A DNA stretch of 64,000 nucleotides. Origin: CAIYPG01 sp903864555 (GTDB lineage: Bacteria; Pseudomonadota; Gammaproteobacteria; Burkholderiales; SG8-39). This document shows positions 1 to 7,959 of this stretch, in pieces (position 1 is the first letter of the stretch; each line of letters starts with the position of its first letter). The notes beneath the pieces were generated by a model. It saw only the letters and a program-made list of their open reading frames with translations. It had not been told where the DNA came from and ran no database searches. Made by a program: the position numbers and the translations under genes. Location of the stretch: contig CANJJT010000002.1 in NCBI GenBank assembly GCA_947474715.1, positions 1-64,000 of the forward strand. The letters are read 5' to 3'.

Positions 1-64
1 AGGGGTGAGGGGTGAGGGGTGAGGGGTGAGGGGTGAGGGGTGAGGGGTGAGGGGTGAGGGGTGA
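1..64. repeat. Heptanucleotide tandem repeat, 9 copies of GGGGTGA
   Basis: After the first base, nine perfect copies of GGGGTGA run head to tail and stop at base 64. The array is cut by the window edge, so its true length is unknown. It lies about 57 bases upstream of a Bug receptor gene. Perfect 7-bp arrays of this kind vary in copy number by replication slippage; whether this one affects transcription cannot be judged here. Confidence 0.95.
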
Positions 65-120
65 GGAAATGTGGCCGGCCGAGGCCGGGCAAAAATCAAA
101 TCGAACGGAGGAGGAACATC

Positions 121-1122
121 ATGGGCAGATGGGCAAGATCGACACTGACAAGGGCAACGCTGGCGCTGTTGATGCTGATGACAGGCGCCGCCGCACAGGC
201 GCAGGGGCCGGGAGCTTCCTACCCGGCCAGACCGGTCACCATCATCGTGCCCTTTGCCCCCGCTTCCATCGCCGATGTGGAAACGCGCCTGTACATCCCG
301 AAACTCTCCGAGGGCCTGGGCAAGCCGGTGCTGGTGGACTACAAACCGGGCGGCGGGGCCTCGATCGGGGCGATCTTCGTCGCCAAGTCCGCACCGGACG
401 GCTATACCCTGCTCTATGTCGGTCCGGGCTTCACCGTGTACCCGGCCTTCTTCCCGCTGGAGAAGCTGCCCTATGACCCGGTGCGCGATTTCGCCGCCGT
501 GGCGCAGATCACCACCCGCGGCACTTTCCTCATGGTGCATCCGTCGCTGGGGGTGAAGACCTTCCAGGAGTACATCGCCCATGCGAAAGCCAATCCCGAA
601 GGCATCAACTTCGGCACCTCGGGCGGTGGCGGCATCCTGCACATCGTCGGCGCCTGGCTGCACTCCTCCACCAGCAGCAAGGTCACCTTCATTCATTACA
701 AGGGATCGGCGCCGGTGTTCCAGGACATGCTGGCCGGGCGCGTGCACGCCACCGCCACGTTGTTCTTCACCGGCCTGCCCTTCGTCAAGGCGGGCAAACT
801 GCTCGCCATCGTGAACCTCGGCCAGCAGCGCTCCAAATACATGCCCGACCTGAAGACCGCGGCCGAACAGGGGCTGCCCGAATTCGACTACTCGAGCTGG
901 TCCGGCTATGTCGCCCCCGCGAAAACCCCCGATGCCATCGTGAAGCGCCTCAATGCCGAGTTCGCCAACGTGGCCAAACAACCCGAACTGATGAAGAAGA
1001 TGGACGCCGAAGGCGCCGAACTCACCGCCATCTCCCCCGAGGAATTCCGCAAGTCCATCGCCACCATCAGCGCGCGCTGGCGCCGCGTGGTGCAGGAAAA
1101 CAACATCAAGCTGGAGGAATAG
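121..1122 (+). CDS. Bug/TctC-family periplasmic solute-binding protein (Bug1)
   Basis: This is a tripartite tricarboxylate transporter receptor-type protein that should bind a small carboxylate in the periplasm. It has 333 residues, usual for the family. The ATG at 121 is chosen because GGAGGA stands just upstream and the product then opens with a signal peptide ending in AAAQAQ. Family hallmarks follow: a VPF segment, the YKPGGGASIGA stretch, PDGYTLLY, and a lysine-rich C-terminal helix. The usual P-G-G loop after VPF is replaced by APASIAD, so ligand contacts may differ. Its closest relative in the window is the Bug gene at 3408, which shares the ETRLY and DYKPG-SIGA segments. No tctA or tctB gene is adjacent, so its transporter, if any, is elsewhere. 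The ligand is not predictable. Confidence 0.93.
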   Translation: MGRWARSTLTRATLALLMLMTGAAAQAQGPGASYPARPVTIIVPFAPASIADVETRLYIPKLSEGLGKPVLVDYKPGGGASIGAIFVAKSAPDGYTLLYVGPGFTVYPAFFPLEKLPYDPVRDFAAVAQITTRGTFLMVHPSLGVKTFQEYIAHAKANPEGINFGTSGGGGILHIVGAWLHSSTSSKVTFIHYKGSAPVFQDMLAGRVHATATLFFTGLPFVKAGKLLAIVNLGQQRSKYMPDLKTAAEQGLPEFDYSSWSGYVAPAKTPDAIVKRLNAEFANVAKQPELMKKMDAEGAELTAISPEEFRKSIATISARWRRVVQENNIKLEE

Positions 1123-1200
1123 GCACTCGCGAGGTAACGTTACTGACGCTTGGCCAGCTGTGCCTGGCGACGCTCCTACTGAGCCTCCGGGCTGATAGCC

Positions 1201-1335
1201 GTGCCCTACGCCTTCGCCCACGACATCAATGTGCTGGCGCTGGTGTTCTCCGCGGCGATCGGCGTTCTGTTCGGCTACTGCCCGTCGCGCCGGGCAGCGC
1301 ACATGGATCCGATCGAGGCGCTGCGGCACGAATGA
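1201..1335 (+). pseudogene. C-terminal remnant of a MacB/FtsX-type ABC transporter permease
   Basis: A 44-codon frame ends in RRAAHMDPIEALRHE followed by TGA, which is the typical end of MacB-type permeases (last membrane helix, then A-A-x-x-x-P-I-E-A-L-R-x-E). The stretch before it (VLALVFSAAIGVLFGYCPSR) fits the last transmembrane helix. An in-frame TAG lies immediately upstream at about 1195, and no start or earlier permease sequence is visible, so this is a decayed tail, not a gene. One small oddity is cysteine in GYCPSR where alanine or tyrosine-proline is usual. Confidence 0.8.
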
Positions 1336-1447
1336 GCGGGCAGGCCCTGCGGCACCGGTTCAGCCGACGACGCAATCCGTTATTACGATCAAATTCAAAC
1401 CAATATCATTGCGCCTAAAGCATCCGCATAGCCATTGATATCACGGC

Positions 1448-3061
1448 CTACTTGGGCGGATACTTCTGGAACCACCGGGCGAAGGTGCCGGTGGTGCGGC
1501 CCAGCGCGTCCACGGCAGCAGCAGCAAAAGCCGGCCCGGTGGTCTCTGCAACGCTCTCGGTGGAACTGCGGTTGGCACCGCCGGCATTGGCCAGACCGCC
1601 GGCGCGCCCCAGCGAATCGAAGATGCCCTTCACGGCGGAATTGTCCGAGGCACCCACGTCCCTGATGGTGCCGAATTGCCGGTCGCTGCCGATGGGGGCT
1701 GCCATCTGGATGCCGCCCTCGTCACCGTTCATGACGAGGCCACCGCGGGTTTCGTCGGAACGCATGTAGTGCGAGCTGAAGCCGGAGACGTGCATGGCCA
1801 GGGAGGCGCCGGTCTCGGCGGCGCGCGCGGTGAAGCCGGACTGGTTGCCACTGGAGCTCATGCGCGCGAAGTTGACCACGATCATGGGGGCCACGACGAT
1901 GGCTTTCAGCTTCGCCGCCGACTCGGCCAGGCTGCGGATGTTCTTCTGGTCGAAGGGCCCGACTTCACCCCAGGGGACATCCCCGGCATAGAACCACAGC
2001 GGCACGCCGCGGGGCGAGAACACCGCGGCGGTCTGGCTGTTGGCGCTCCTCATCGCGGCCTGGCCGGCCGGTGCGGCGACATTCACGCTGGCGAAGAAAT
2101 CCTTCAGCTCTTCCTGCGGCACCACGTCGCGCCCGGCAAAACGCAGTTGCGCGAGGAAGTCGGCATAGGCCTTGTCGGTGATGGCCTGCATGGTGGCCTG
2201 ATCGACGCCGCTCAGCGTGAGCTTGAGCGAGGAGCGCGCGCCGCTGGTGTCGCGACCGGGCATGTAGCTGCCGCGCACCACCGCCGTGGCGGTCTGCTCG
2301 GTGATGAAGACCACGCGGAACCCGGCCACCGCGATGCGCTTGCTGTTGGGCATCACCTCGATCACGTTCTTGCCGAAGGTGCCGCCCATCTTGCCCCTGA
2401 AGTGGGCATCCGGATCGGCATCGGGCAGCGCCGTGATGGCCGGGGCCGGCGCCAACAGCTTCTGCAGGTCGGCCGCATTGGGCAGCGCGCCACCGGCAGC
2501 GCCGCCCGCTGCGGCGCCAGCGCCAGCGCCGGACAGGGAGGCCTGCAGCACCTGGGCCATGGCTTCGTTCTGTGCCGAGAGCGGCGGGTCATAGCTGAGA
2601 TCCGAGGCCTTGCAGCCACGGCTGACGAATATCGCGGTGACATGCTCCTTGCGAGCCACCGCCTGCTTGGCGCGTGCCGCGGCCTGCTGCGCCGACATCT
2701 GGCCGCTTTGCTGGGCCACGCCCGCCGCACCCTGCGCTGCAGCCTTGCCGAACAGCGCGCCGGCCATGCCGCCGAACTGCCCGAACAGGCCGGTGCGTCC
2801 GGCCACCTCGGCAGCCACATTGGCGGCGCTGCCAGCCATGGCCGTGGTGTTGCCGGAACTCTCGGCGGCCTGCGCGGCGGCGATGACCTTGTCCATCTCG
2901 CCGTTCTCGGCGTAGAGCTGCGAACAGTTCATCTGGTTGTCGGTGATCCTGATGCGCTCGATGGGCGCGGGCTGCTGGGCGAACGCCGGGCTGGTGCTGC
3001 AGACCATTGCAACGGTAATCGCGGCTGTCGCGAGAATGACCGGTGTTTGGCGGATCGTCAT
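1448..3061 (-). CDS. Exported protein of unknown function with Gly/Ala-rich linker
   Basis: I do not recognise a family. The ATG at 3061 gives a 537-residue product with a good signal peptide (hydrophobic stretch, then SPAFAQQ). The frame stays open upstream to 3493, but the extra residues look unlike a protein start. Residues 60-150 are alanine-rich and include a TGLFGQFGGMAGALFGKAA stretch suited to membrane or self association. A Gly/Ala linker (about 175-200) precedes a mixed alpha/beta C-terminal half with VQDATMQ-like and AYADFLAQLRFAGRDVVP segments. The protein ends in a region rich in serine and glycine. It is flanked by a permease remnant and a Bug gene, which gives no functional hint. 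Likely periplasmic or outer-membrane associated. Confidence 0.75.
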   Translation of the reverse strand: MTIRQTPVILATAAITVAMVCSTSPAFAQQPAPIERIRITDNQMNCSQLYAENGEMDKVIAAAQAAESSGNTTAMAGSAANVAAEVAGRTGLFGQFGGMAGALFGKAAAQGAAGVAQQSGQMSAQQAAARAKQAVARKEHVTAIFVSRGCKASDLSYDPPLSAQNEAMAQVLQASLSGAGAGAAAGGAAGGALPNAADLQKLLAPAPAITALPDADPDAHFRGKMGGTFGKNVIEVMPNSKRIAVAGFRVVFITEQTATAVVRGSYMPGRDTSGARSSLKLTLSGVDQATMQAITDKAYADFLAQLRFAGRDVVPQEELKDFFASVNVAAPAGQAAMRSANSQTAAVFSPRGVPLWFYAGDVPWGEVGPFDQKNIRSLAESAAKLKAIVVAPMIVVNFARMSSSGNQSGFTARAAETGASLAMHVSGFSSHYMRSDETRGGLVMNGDEGGIQMAAPIGSDRQFGTIRDVGASDNSAVKGIFDSLGRAGGLANAGGANRSSTESVAETTGPAFAAAAVDALGRTTGTFARWFQKYPPK

Positions 3062-3407
3062 GGTGATATCGGCTCTTCGGATGGATCCGGGTTCAGGGAT
3101 TTCCCGCTTCATGCAGAAACGGGATAAGGCGAAATTATAGTCAGTGGCTGCGTCTTGCGGCGGTCCTGCACCGAACTTGTGCATATGCGCCGCGCCGCTT
3201 ATGCAAGTGGCATGGAATGCCCTGGATGGCGGCGGGTATCGCCTTGAACGAAGCCACACAGGTGCCTGTCCGGACGGCAGCAACAGCTGCGAGAATATTG
3301 GTGTAAAAGAAGCGCAGCCAGAAACGCAAGCACGGCCCCACATATCCGGGCCATGCGCAATCGCCCGCCCGACAGAGGCCGGGCTTGCACACCAGAGAGG
3401 AAAACTC

Positions 3408-4421
3408 ATGCCCAGCATCCAGCAGCGCGCGCGCGGAATCACCGCAAGCACACCCATCGTCATCGTCCTGGGCGCAGCACTGCTGCCCGGCATCGTGCAG
3501 GGGCAGGGGCTGCCGGCAGGCGGCTACCCCAACAAGCCGGTGACCGTGATCGTGCCCTTTGCCGCCGGCGGCCCGGTGGACATGGAAACGCGCCTGTACA
3601 CACCGCGGCTGGCCGAGCTGCTGGGCCAGCAGTTCGTCGCCGATTACAAACCCGGCGCCGGCACCTCCATCGGCGCAGGGTTTGTCGCGCGCTCGAAACC
3701 GGATGGCTACACCTTGCTGTCGGACTCCGCGGCACTGGCGGTGTTTCCGGCCTTCTACAAGGATCTCAGCTTCGACATCCTGAAGGACCTCGCGCCCCTC
3801 ACCATGATGAGCGTGAAGACCTCGGTGCTGATGGTGCCGGCAGCCTCCCCCATCCGCAGCTTCTCCGAGTACCTCGCCACCGTGCGAGCCCATCCGGGCA
3901 AACTCAATTACGGCACCTCCGGCGCCGGTGACATCAGCCATCTCTCGGGACTGTGGATGCATTCACTGGCCAATGCCAACGTCACCTTCGTCCCCTTCAA
4001 GGGCAACGGCCCGATGCTGCTGGAGCTGATCGCCGGTCGCCTCGACATCGCCTCGGCCTCGCCGATCGCGGCACTGCCGCTGATCCGGTCGGGCAAGCTG
4101 CGCCCCATCGCCGTGAAGGGACCCAAGCGCATCCGCATGCTGCCCGACATCCCCACCATCGCCGAAAGCGGCATGCCCGAATACGAGGACCAGAACTGGC
4201 AGGGCTTCCTGGCACCAGGGGGCACCCCCCAGGCCATCATCGACAGGCTCTCCGAAGCAATGGTCAAGGTGGCCAGGCACCCGGCCATCGTCAGCGAACT
4301 GGAATCCCAGGCCAGCGTGGCCATCGGCAATACCCCGGCGCAGTTCCGCGCCTTCATCGCCACCGACAGCGCACGCTGGAAGAAGATTGTCGATGCCTCG
4401 GGGGTATCGCTGGCGCAGTAG
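3408..4421 (+). CDS. Bug/TctC-family periplasmic solute-binding protein (Bug2)
   Basis: A 337-residue receptor of the tripartite tricarboxylate transporter type. The ATG at 3408 follows AGAGAGGAAAA and starts a signal peptide ending near GIVQGQG. The core shows VPFAAGGPVDMETRLY, DYKPGAGTSIGAGFVA and PDGYTLL, then the usual C-terminal helix with SARWKKIV. It resembles Bug1 at 121 more than the other four Bug proteins in the window, but keeps the glycine pair after VPF that Bug1 has lost. No membrane components are nearby. The frame is open well upstream of 3408, but that part overlaps the divergent promoter region and lacks a signal sequence, so the shorter start is preferred. Confidence 0.93.
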   Translation: MPSIQQRARGITASTPIVIVLGAALLPGIVQGQGLPAGGYPNKPVTVIVPFAAGGPVDMETRLYTPRLAELLGQQFVADYKPGAGTSIGAGFVARSKPDGYTLLSDSAALAVFPAFYKDLSFDILKDLAPLTMMSVKTSVLMVPAASPIRSFSEYLATVRAHPGKLNYGTSGAGDISHLSGLWMHSLANANVTFVPFKGNGPMLLELIAGRLDIASASPIAALPLIRSGKLRPIAVKGPKRIRMLPDIPTIAESGMPEYEDQNWQGFLAPGGTPQAIIDRLSEAMVKVARHPAIVSELESQASVAIGNTPAQFRAFIATDSARWKKIVDASGVSLAQ

Positions 4422-4606
4422 GGCATGAGGGCATGGCCGTCAGCCGGACGATATCCGGTGACCGGCAACCCTGGCTGATTGGCACTGCGGAGGCCGCAGC
4501 ACCAGTGCCTGCAGGCCATGGATCGGGCATGGCTGCATGAGCCCGGGCTTAAGCCTGCCGTGCTAGGCTTTGGTCCGATCCACTGACACGCAGGCACGCA
4601 CGCCCC

Positions 4607-5923
4607 ATGGAGTTCCTCATTCTCGGTTTTCTGATTGTTCTCAATGGCATACTGGCGATGTCCGAAATGGCCATCGTGTCATCGCGCAAGATCCGGCTGC
4701 AGCAATGGGCCCAGGACGGACGGCCTGGTGCCGGGGTGGCGCTGGCCCTGGCGAACGAGCCCTCGCGCTTTCTCTCCACCATACAGGTGGGCATTACCGT
4801 CATCGGCATCAGCAGCGGTGCCTTTGGCGAGAAAACCCTGGCACGTGACCTGTCGGGATGGATCATGCAGTACCCGCTGCTGGCACCCTACGCCGAAGGC
4901 CTGGCCATCACCATCGTCATCGCCTGCATCACCGTGGTTTCACTGCTGATTGGCGAGCTGATCCCCAAGCGACTTGCCCTGATCAACCCTGAGGCCATCG
5001 CCAGCGTCATCGCCACCCCCATGAACCTGCTGTCGCGCGTCGCCGGCCCGGCCGTGCGCATGCTCAGCCTGGTCACCGACGGATTCCTCAAACTGACCGG
5101 GCAGTACGGCAGGAAGCCGCCACCCGTCACCGAAGACGACATCCAGGGTTTGATGCGCGAAGGCCAGCAAGCCGGGGTATTCGAAGCCCACGAAGAGCGG
5201 CTGGTGAAGCGCGTGTTCCGCCTGGACGAGATGCGCGTCACCGGCATCATGACCACGCGGGCGGACATCTGCTTCCTCGACCTGGACGACGCCTACCAGG
5301 CCAGCATGGATCAGGTGATCAACAACAACCATTCGCGCTTTCCGGTGGTGCGCGGCGACAGCGAGCACGTGCTCGGGGTGATCACCGCCAAGTCGGTGCT
5401 GCGCGTTGCAGCAGCCGGCCAGCAGGCCGACCTGTCGACGCACATGACGCGTCCGCTGTTCGTGCCCGAAACGGTCACCGTGATGGAACTGGTCGAGCAC
5501 TTCAAGAAGCATCGCCAGACGCTGGCCATCGTCATCAACGAGTTCGGCCACGTGCAGGGGCTGGTGACGATGAACGACGTGATGGGGGCACTGGTCGGTG
5601 ATATCGCCAGCGAGACCGAGGCGCAGGACGCCGACGTGGTGCGCCGCGACGACGACTCCTGGCTGATCGACGGCAGCGTCACCATCGAACGATTCAAGGA
5701 CGTGATCGGCATCGATGCGGCATTGCCTGCCGAACATGCCAACGATTTTCACACGTTGGGCGGCTTCGTCATGTATTCGCTGGGCAAGGTGCCGGGCATA
5801 GCCGACCGCTTCACCTGGCAGGACCTGGAACTGGAAGTGGTGGATATGGACGGCCACCGCGTGGACAAGGTGATGGTGACACGCAAGGCCGGCCCGGTCG
5901 AGGCGCCGCCGCTGGACTCCTGA
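4607..5923 (+). CDS. CNNM/CorC-type membrane protein with CBS pair (HlyC/TlyC family)
   Basis: This 438-residue inner-membrane protein belongs to the family often labelled hemolysin or magnesium/cobalt efflux CorC. Residues 1-190 form the DUF21/CNNM transmembrane domain with helices near 1-20, 60-80, 95-115 and 125-145 and the conserved PKRLALINPE segment. Two CBS motifs follow (about 205-325; MTTRADI, FPVVRG, VQGLVTMNDVMGALVG). The end (about 345-425) is the CorC_HlyC domain with DFHTLGGFVMYSLGKVP. CBS pairs bind adenine nucleotides and couple to ion transport in characterised relatives. The exact ion and physiological role are not predictable. The gene stands alone between Bug2 and a convergent exonuclease gene. 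Confidence 0.93.
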   Translation: MEFLILGFLIVLNGILAMSEMAIVSSRKIRLQQWAQDGRPGAGVALALANEPSRFLSTIQVGITVIGISSGAFGEKTLARDLSGWIMQYPLLAPYAEGLAITIVIACITVVSLLIGELIPKRLALINPEAIASVIATPMNLLSRVAGPAVRMLSLVTDGFLKLTGQYGRKPPPVTEDDIQGLMREGQQAGVFEAHEERLVKRVFRLDEMRVTGIMTTRADICFLDLDDAYQASMDQVINNNHSRFPVVRGDSEHVLGVITAKSVLRVAAAGQQADLSTHMTRPLFVPETVTVMELVEHFKKHRQTLAIVINEFGHVQGLVTMNDVMGALVGDIASETEAQDADVVRRDDDSWLIDGSVTIERFKDVIGIDAALPAEHANDFHTLGGFVMYSLGKVPGIADRFTWQDLELEVVDMDGHRVDKVMVTRKAGPVEAPPLDS

Positions 5924-5943
5924 GCGCCCGGCTCAAGCAGCGA

Positions 5944-6459
5944 TCAGGCGGCGCCTTTTGACTGCGCCGCCGCGCGCGTGCGCTCGTAGGTCTGCTGCAC
6001 CACCAGGGCATCGAAGCTGGCGCGATGACGCTTCTGCCCCAGCTCGGCCAGCACCCGGTCCTTGGTTTCATGCCAGATGTCCATCTGCGGCTCGGACAGG
6101 ATCATCTCCAGCGAACTGAGCGAGAACTCGCAGCGCATGCCGGCCGCGTAGAACAGGCGGTCCAGCCAGGTCTTGTCCACCACCCAGCCGTCGCTGTAGG
6201 CGGTCTGGTCGCGCAGGATCTCATTGAGCCTGGCGGCCACTTCCGTGATGGGTTTACCGTGTTCTTCAAGGATGTCGCGCGAGATGCGATGGACTTTCTC
6301 GGCGCCCTCGTCCCAGTGTGTCCAGTCCGGCTGCGGCTGGATCAGCGCACAGTACTTGCTGCCGTCGCGCAGCACCGCACCCACTTCAATGGGATAGCTG
6401 AGGCCGCCGAAGCCGGAAGCTTCGATATCAATGATGGCCGGGGGAGTCAGGATGCGCAT
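5944..6459 (-). CDS. DEDDh-type 3'-5' exonuclease domain protein
   Basis: A 171-residue stand-alone exonuclease fold. The first acidic motif is D11-x-E13 (IIDIEASG), a further aspartate lies at D95 or D100 (VVDKTWLDRLF), and the last motif is H145-x4-D150 (HRASFDAL), which is the DEDDh pattern of DNA polymerase III epsilon-like nucleases. At this length it has no extra domain, so it probably acts on short nucleic acids; the substrate is unknown. It converges on the CorC-like gene 20 bases away. The ATG at 6459 is the first in frame and gives a complete domain. Confidence 0.88.
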   Translation of the reverse strand: MRILTPPAIIDIEASGFGGLSYPIEVGAVLRDGSKYCALIQPQPDWTHWDEGAEKVHRISRDILEEHGKPITEVAARLNEILRDQTAYSDGWVVDKTWLDRLFYAAGMRCEFSLSSLEMILSEPQMDIWHETKDRVLAELGQKRHRASFDALVVQQTYERTRAAAQSKGAA

Positions 6460-6577
6460 GGCGGCGCATCATGCCATACCGGAACCGGTACTGAAAGGCA
6501 TGCACCACAAGGATGCGGCACGACCTGCAATGAGGCCTGCCAGGGAGATGCCGGAAGGATATCGGCCCCAAAAAGGA

Positions 6578-6593
6578 GCCCCGGAAACGGGGC
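6578..6593. other. GC-rich hairpin with GAAA tetraloop
   Basis: GCCCCG and CGGGGC pair across a GAAA loop. It sits in the 245-base space between the exonuclease gene start and the Tim44-like gene end. No T-run follows, so it is at most a weak terminator or a 3' stabilising structure for the leftward Tim44-like transcript. Confidence 0.4.
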
Positions 6594-6704
6594 CGGCGTC
6601 ACGACCACTGCCAGGGGGGAGGGGGAGAGGCAGGGGAAGGACGCCGGGTCTTGCTGGTGCTGCATCAGGACGTCCGCCGTGGCGGCCGCCCCGCTGCATT
6701 ACTT

Positions 6705-7613
6705 TTACTGCGCCTGCTGGATACCGGCCAGAACCCAGCCGGTGGAACCATCGCGCGGCTTGGCCAGGTGCCAGATCTCGTCGACTGACTCGGCATTGGC
6801 ATCGTCCTCGCGGATGGTGCCGGTGAAGCGCACGCTGACCACGTAGCGGCTGGCGTCCTCGGCCACTTCCAGCACATCGGCGTTGATGTTGACCACATCG
6901 GTATGCTGTTTGGCGCCGCCACGCTCCTCGATGCTCATCTTGATCTCGGCGAACATCTCCGGGGTGGTGAACTCGCGGATGTCATCGAGGTTGCCGGCGT
7001 CGTTGGCTGCCTGCAGGCGGATGTAATTCACCTTGGCATTGCGCACGAAGCCCTGCACATCGAAGTCAGCCGGGATGTTGCGCGCGGCTGCCGCCGGGGC
7101 TGCTGCGGTCGCAAGTGCGGCCGGCGCAGACGAACCGGGCATGGGGAGGTACGGCCGCGACGCCGGCGTCCCCTGGCCACCCTGTGGGCTGCCCGAGTAC
7201 TGCATCGGGCCGGCACCGGCCATGGCCGGGCCCTTCGCGCCCATGCGCTTTCTCATGATGAACCCGACCACCATCAGCACGGCCATCACCGCCAGGGCGA
7301 TCATCATCATATTGGCGAGTTCCTCGCCGAAGCCGAAGTGCGAGGCCAGCGCGGCCAGGCCGATACCTGCGGCGAGGCCGGCCAGCGGGCCCATCCAGGA
7401 GGAACGGGCCGGCGCGGCGGCGGCACCTGCAGCACCGGCGGCGGGGGCAGCGGACTGCGCGGGGGCAGCCGAGGGCGACTTGTCAGGCGTGTTCATCTGC
7501 CGCTGCATGCCGGTGGACTTGCCTCCACCAATGCGCTTGGCGGCTTCGGCGTCGGCCATGGGCAGCGAAAGGCCGAGGGTCAGCACGACGGCCAGGAGCG
7601 AAAGCATTCTCAT
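6705..7613 (-). CDS. Tim44-like domain protein, secreted or membrane-anchored
   Basis: A 302-residue protein starting at the ATG at 7613, placed seven bases after AAAGGT; a GTG at 7622 overlaps that Shine-Dalgarno sequence and is less likely. An N-terminal signal peptide ends near ADAEA and is followed by AKRIGGGKSTGMQRQ, a motif usual in betaproteobacterial Tim44-like proteins. Two hydrophobic segments (about 75-115) precede a proline/alanine-rich linker and the Tim44 domain (about 185-302, with REFTTPEMFAEI and GWVLAGIQQ). The Tim44 fold resembles NTF2-like and MlaC-type lipid-binding modules; a membrane transport or quality-control role is plausible but unproven. Confidence 0.9.
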   Translation of the reverse strand: MRMLSLLAVVLTLGLSLPMADAEAAKRIGGGKSTGMQRQMNTPDKSPSAAPAQSAAPAAGAAGAAAAPARSSWMGPLAGLAAGIGLAALASHFGFGEELANMMMIALAVMAVLMVVGFIMRKRMGAKGPAMAGAGPMQYSGSPQGGQGTPASRPYLPMPGSSAPAALATAAAPAAAARNIPADFDVQGFVRNAKVNYIRLQAANDAGNLDDIREFTTPEMFAEIKMSIEERGGAKQHTDVVNINADVLEVAEDASRYVVSVRFTGTIREDDANAESVDEIWHLAKPRDGSTGWVLAGIQQAQ

Positions 7614-7959
7614 TTGTTTCACCTTTATGGATTGAGCACAACGGAGCTCACTATACCGGGTCTGTCTATTAAATTAAAACAGAATTAATTGAAGCAATAC
7701 ATCGAAAAAAACTGACTATCTCCAGGACATGGAACCAGCTTATGCAGGACTGCTTAAGGCGCGCTTAATGGAGGGCTGAACAAGTGGGCTACGCTTCCCC
7801 TTTTTATACCCACTTCGAAGGAAACACTATCTACTCTTCCTAAAAATGAAAACTTAATCAGTTCCTCCTCAAATGTCCGGGCATCGGGAACAACACCCAT
7901 GCCCATGCGCTGCCCGGCACACACCGTCTGCCGCCCGTGCCCCTGCGCCCTGACCAACA
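7614..7959. other. AT-richer intergenic region between two leftward genes
   Basis: About 350 bases without a convincing gene. The right end lies behind the CoA-transferase gene and the left end should hold the promoter of the Tim44-like gene, where TATAGT (minus strand, around 7650) could serve as a -10 box. A 68-codon leftward frame at 7754-7960 has no matching family and no ribosome-binding site that I can see. Confidence 0.5.
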
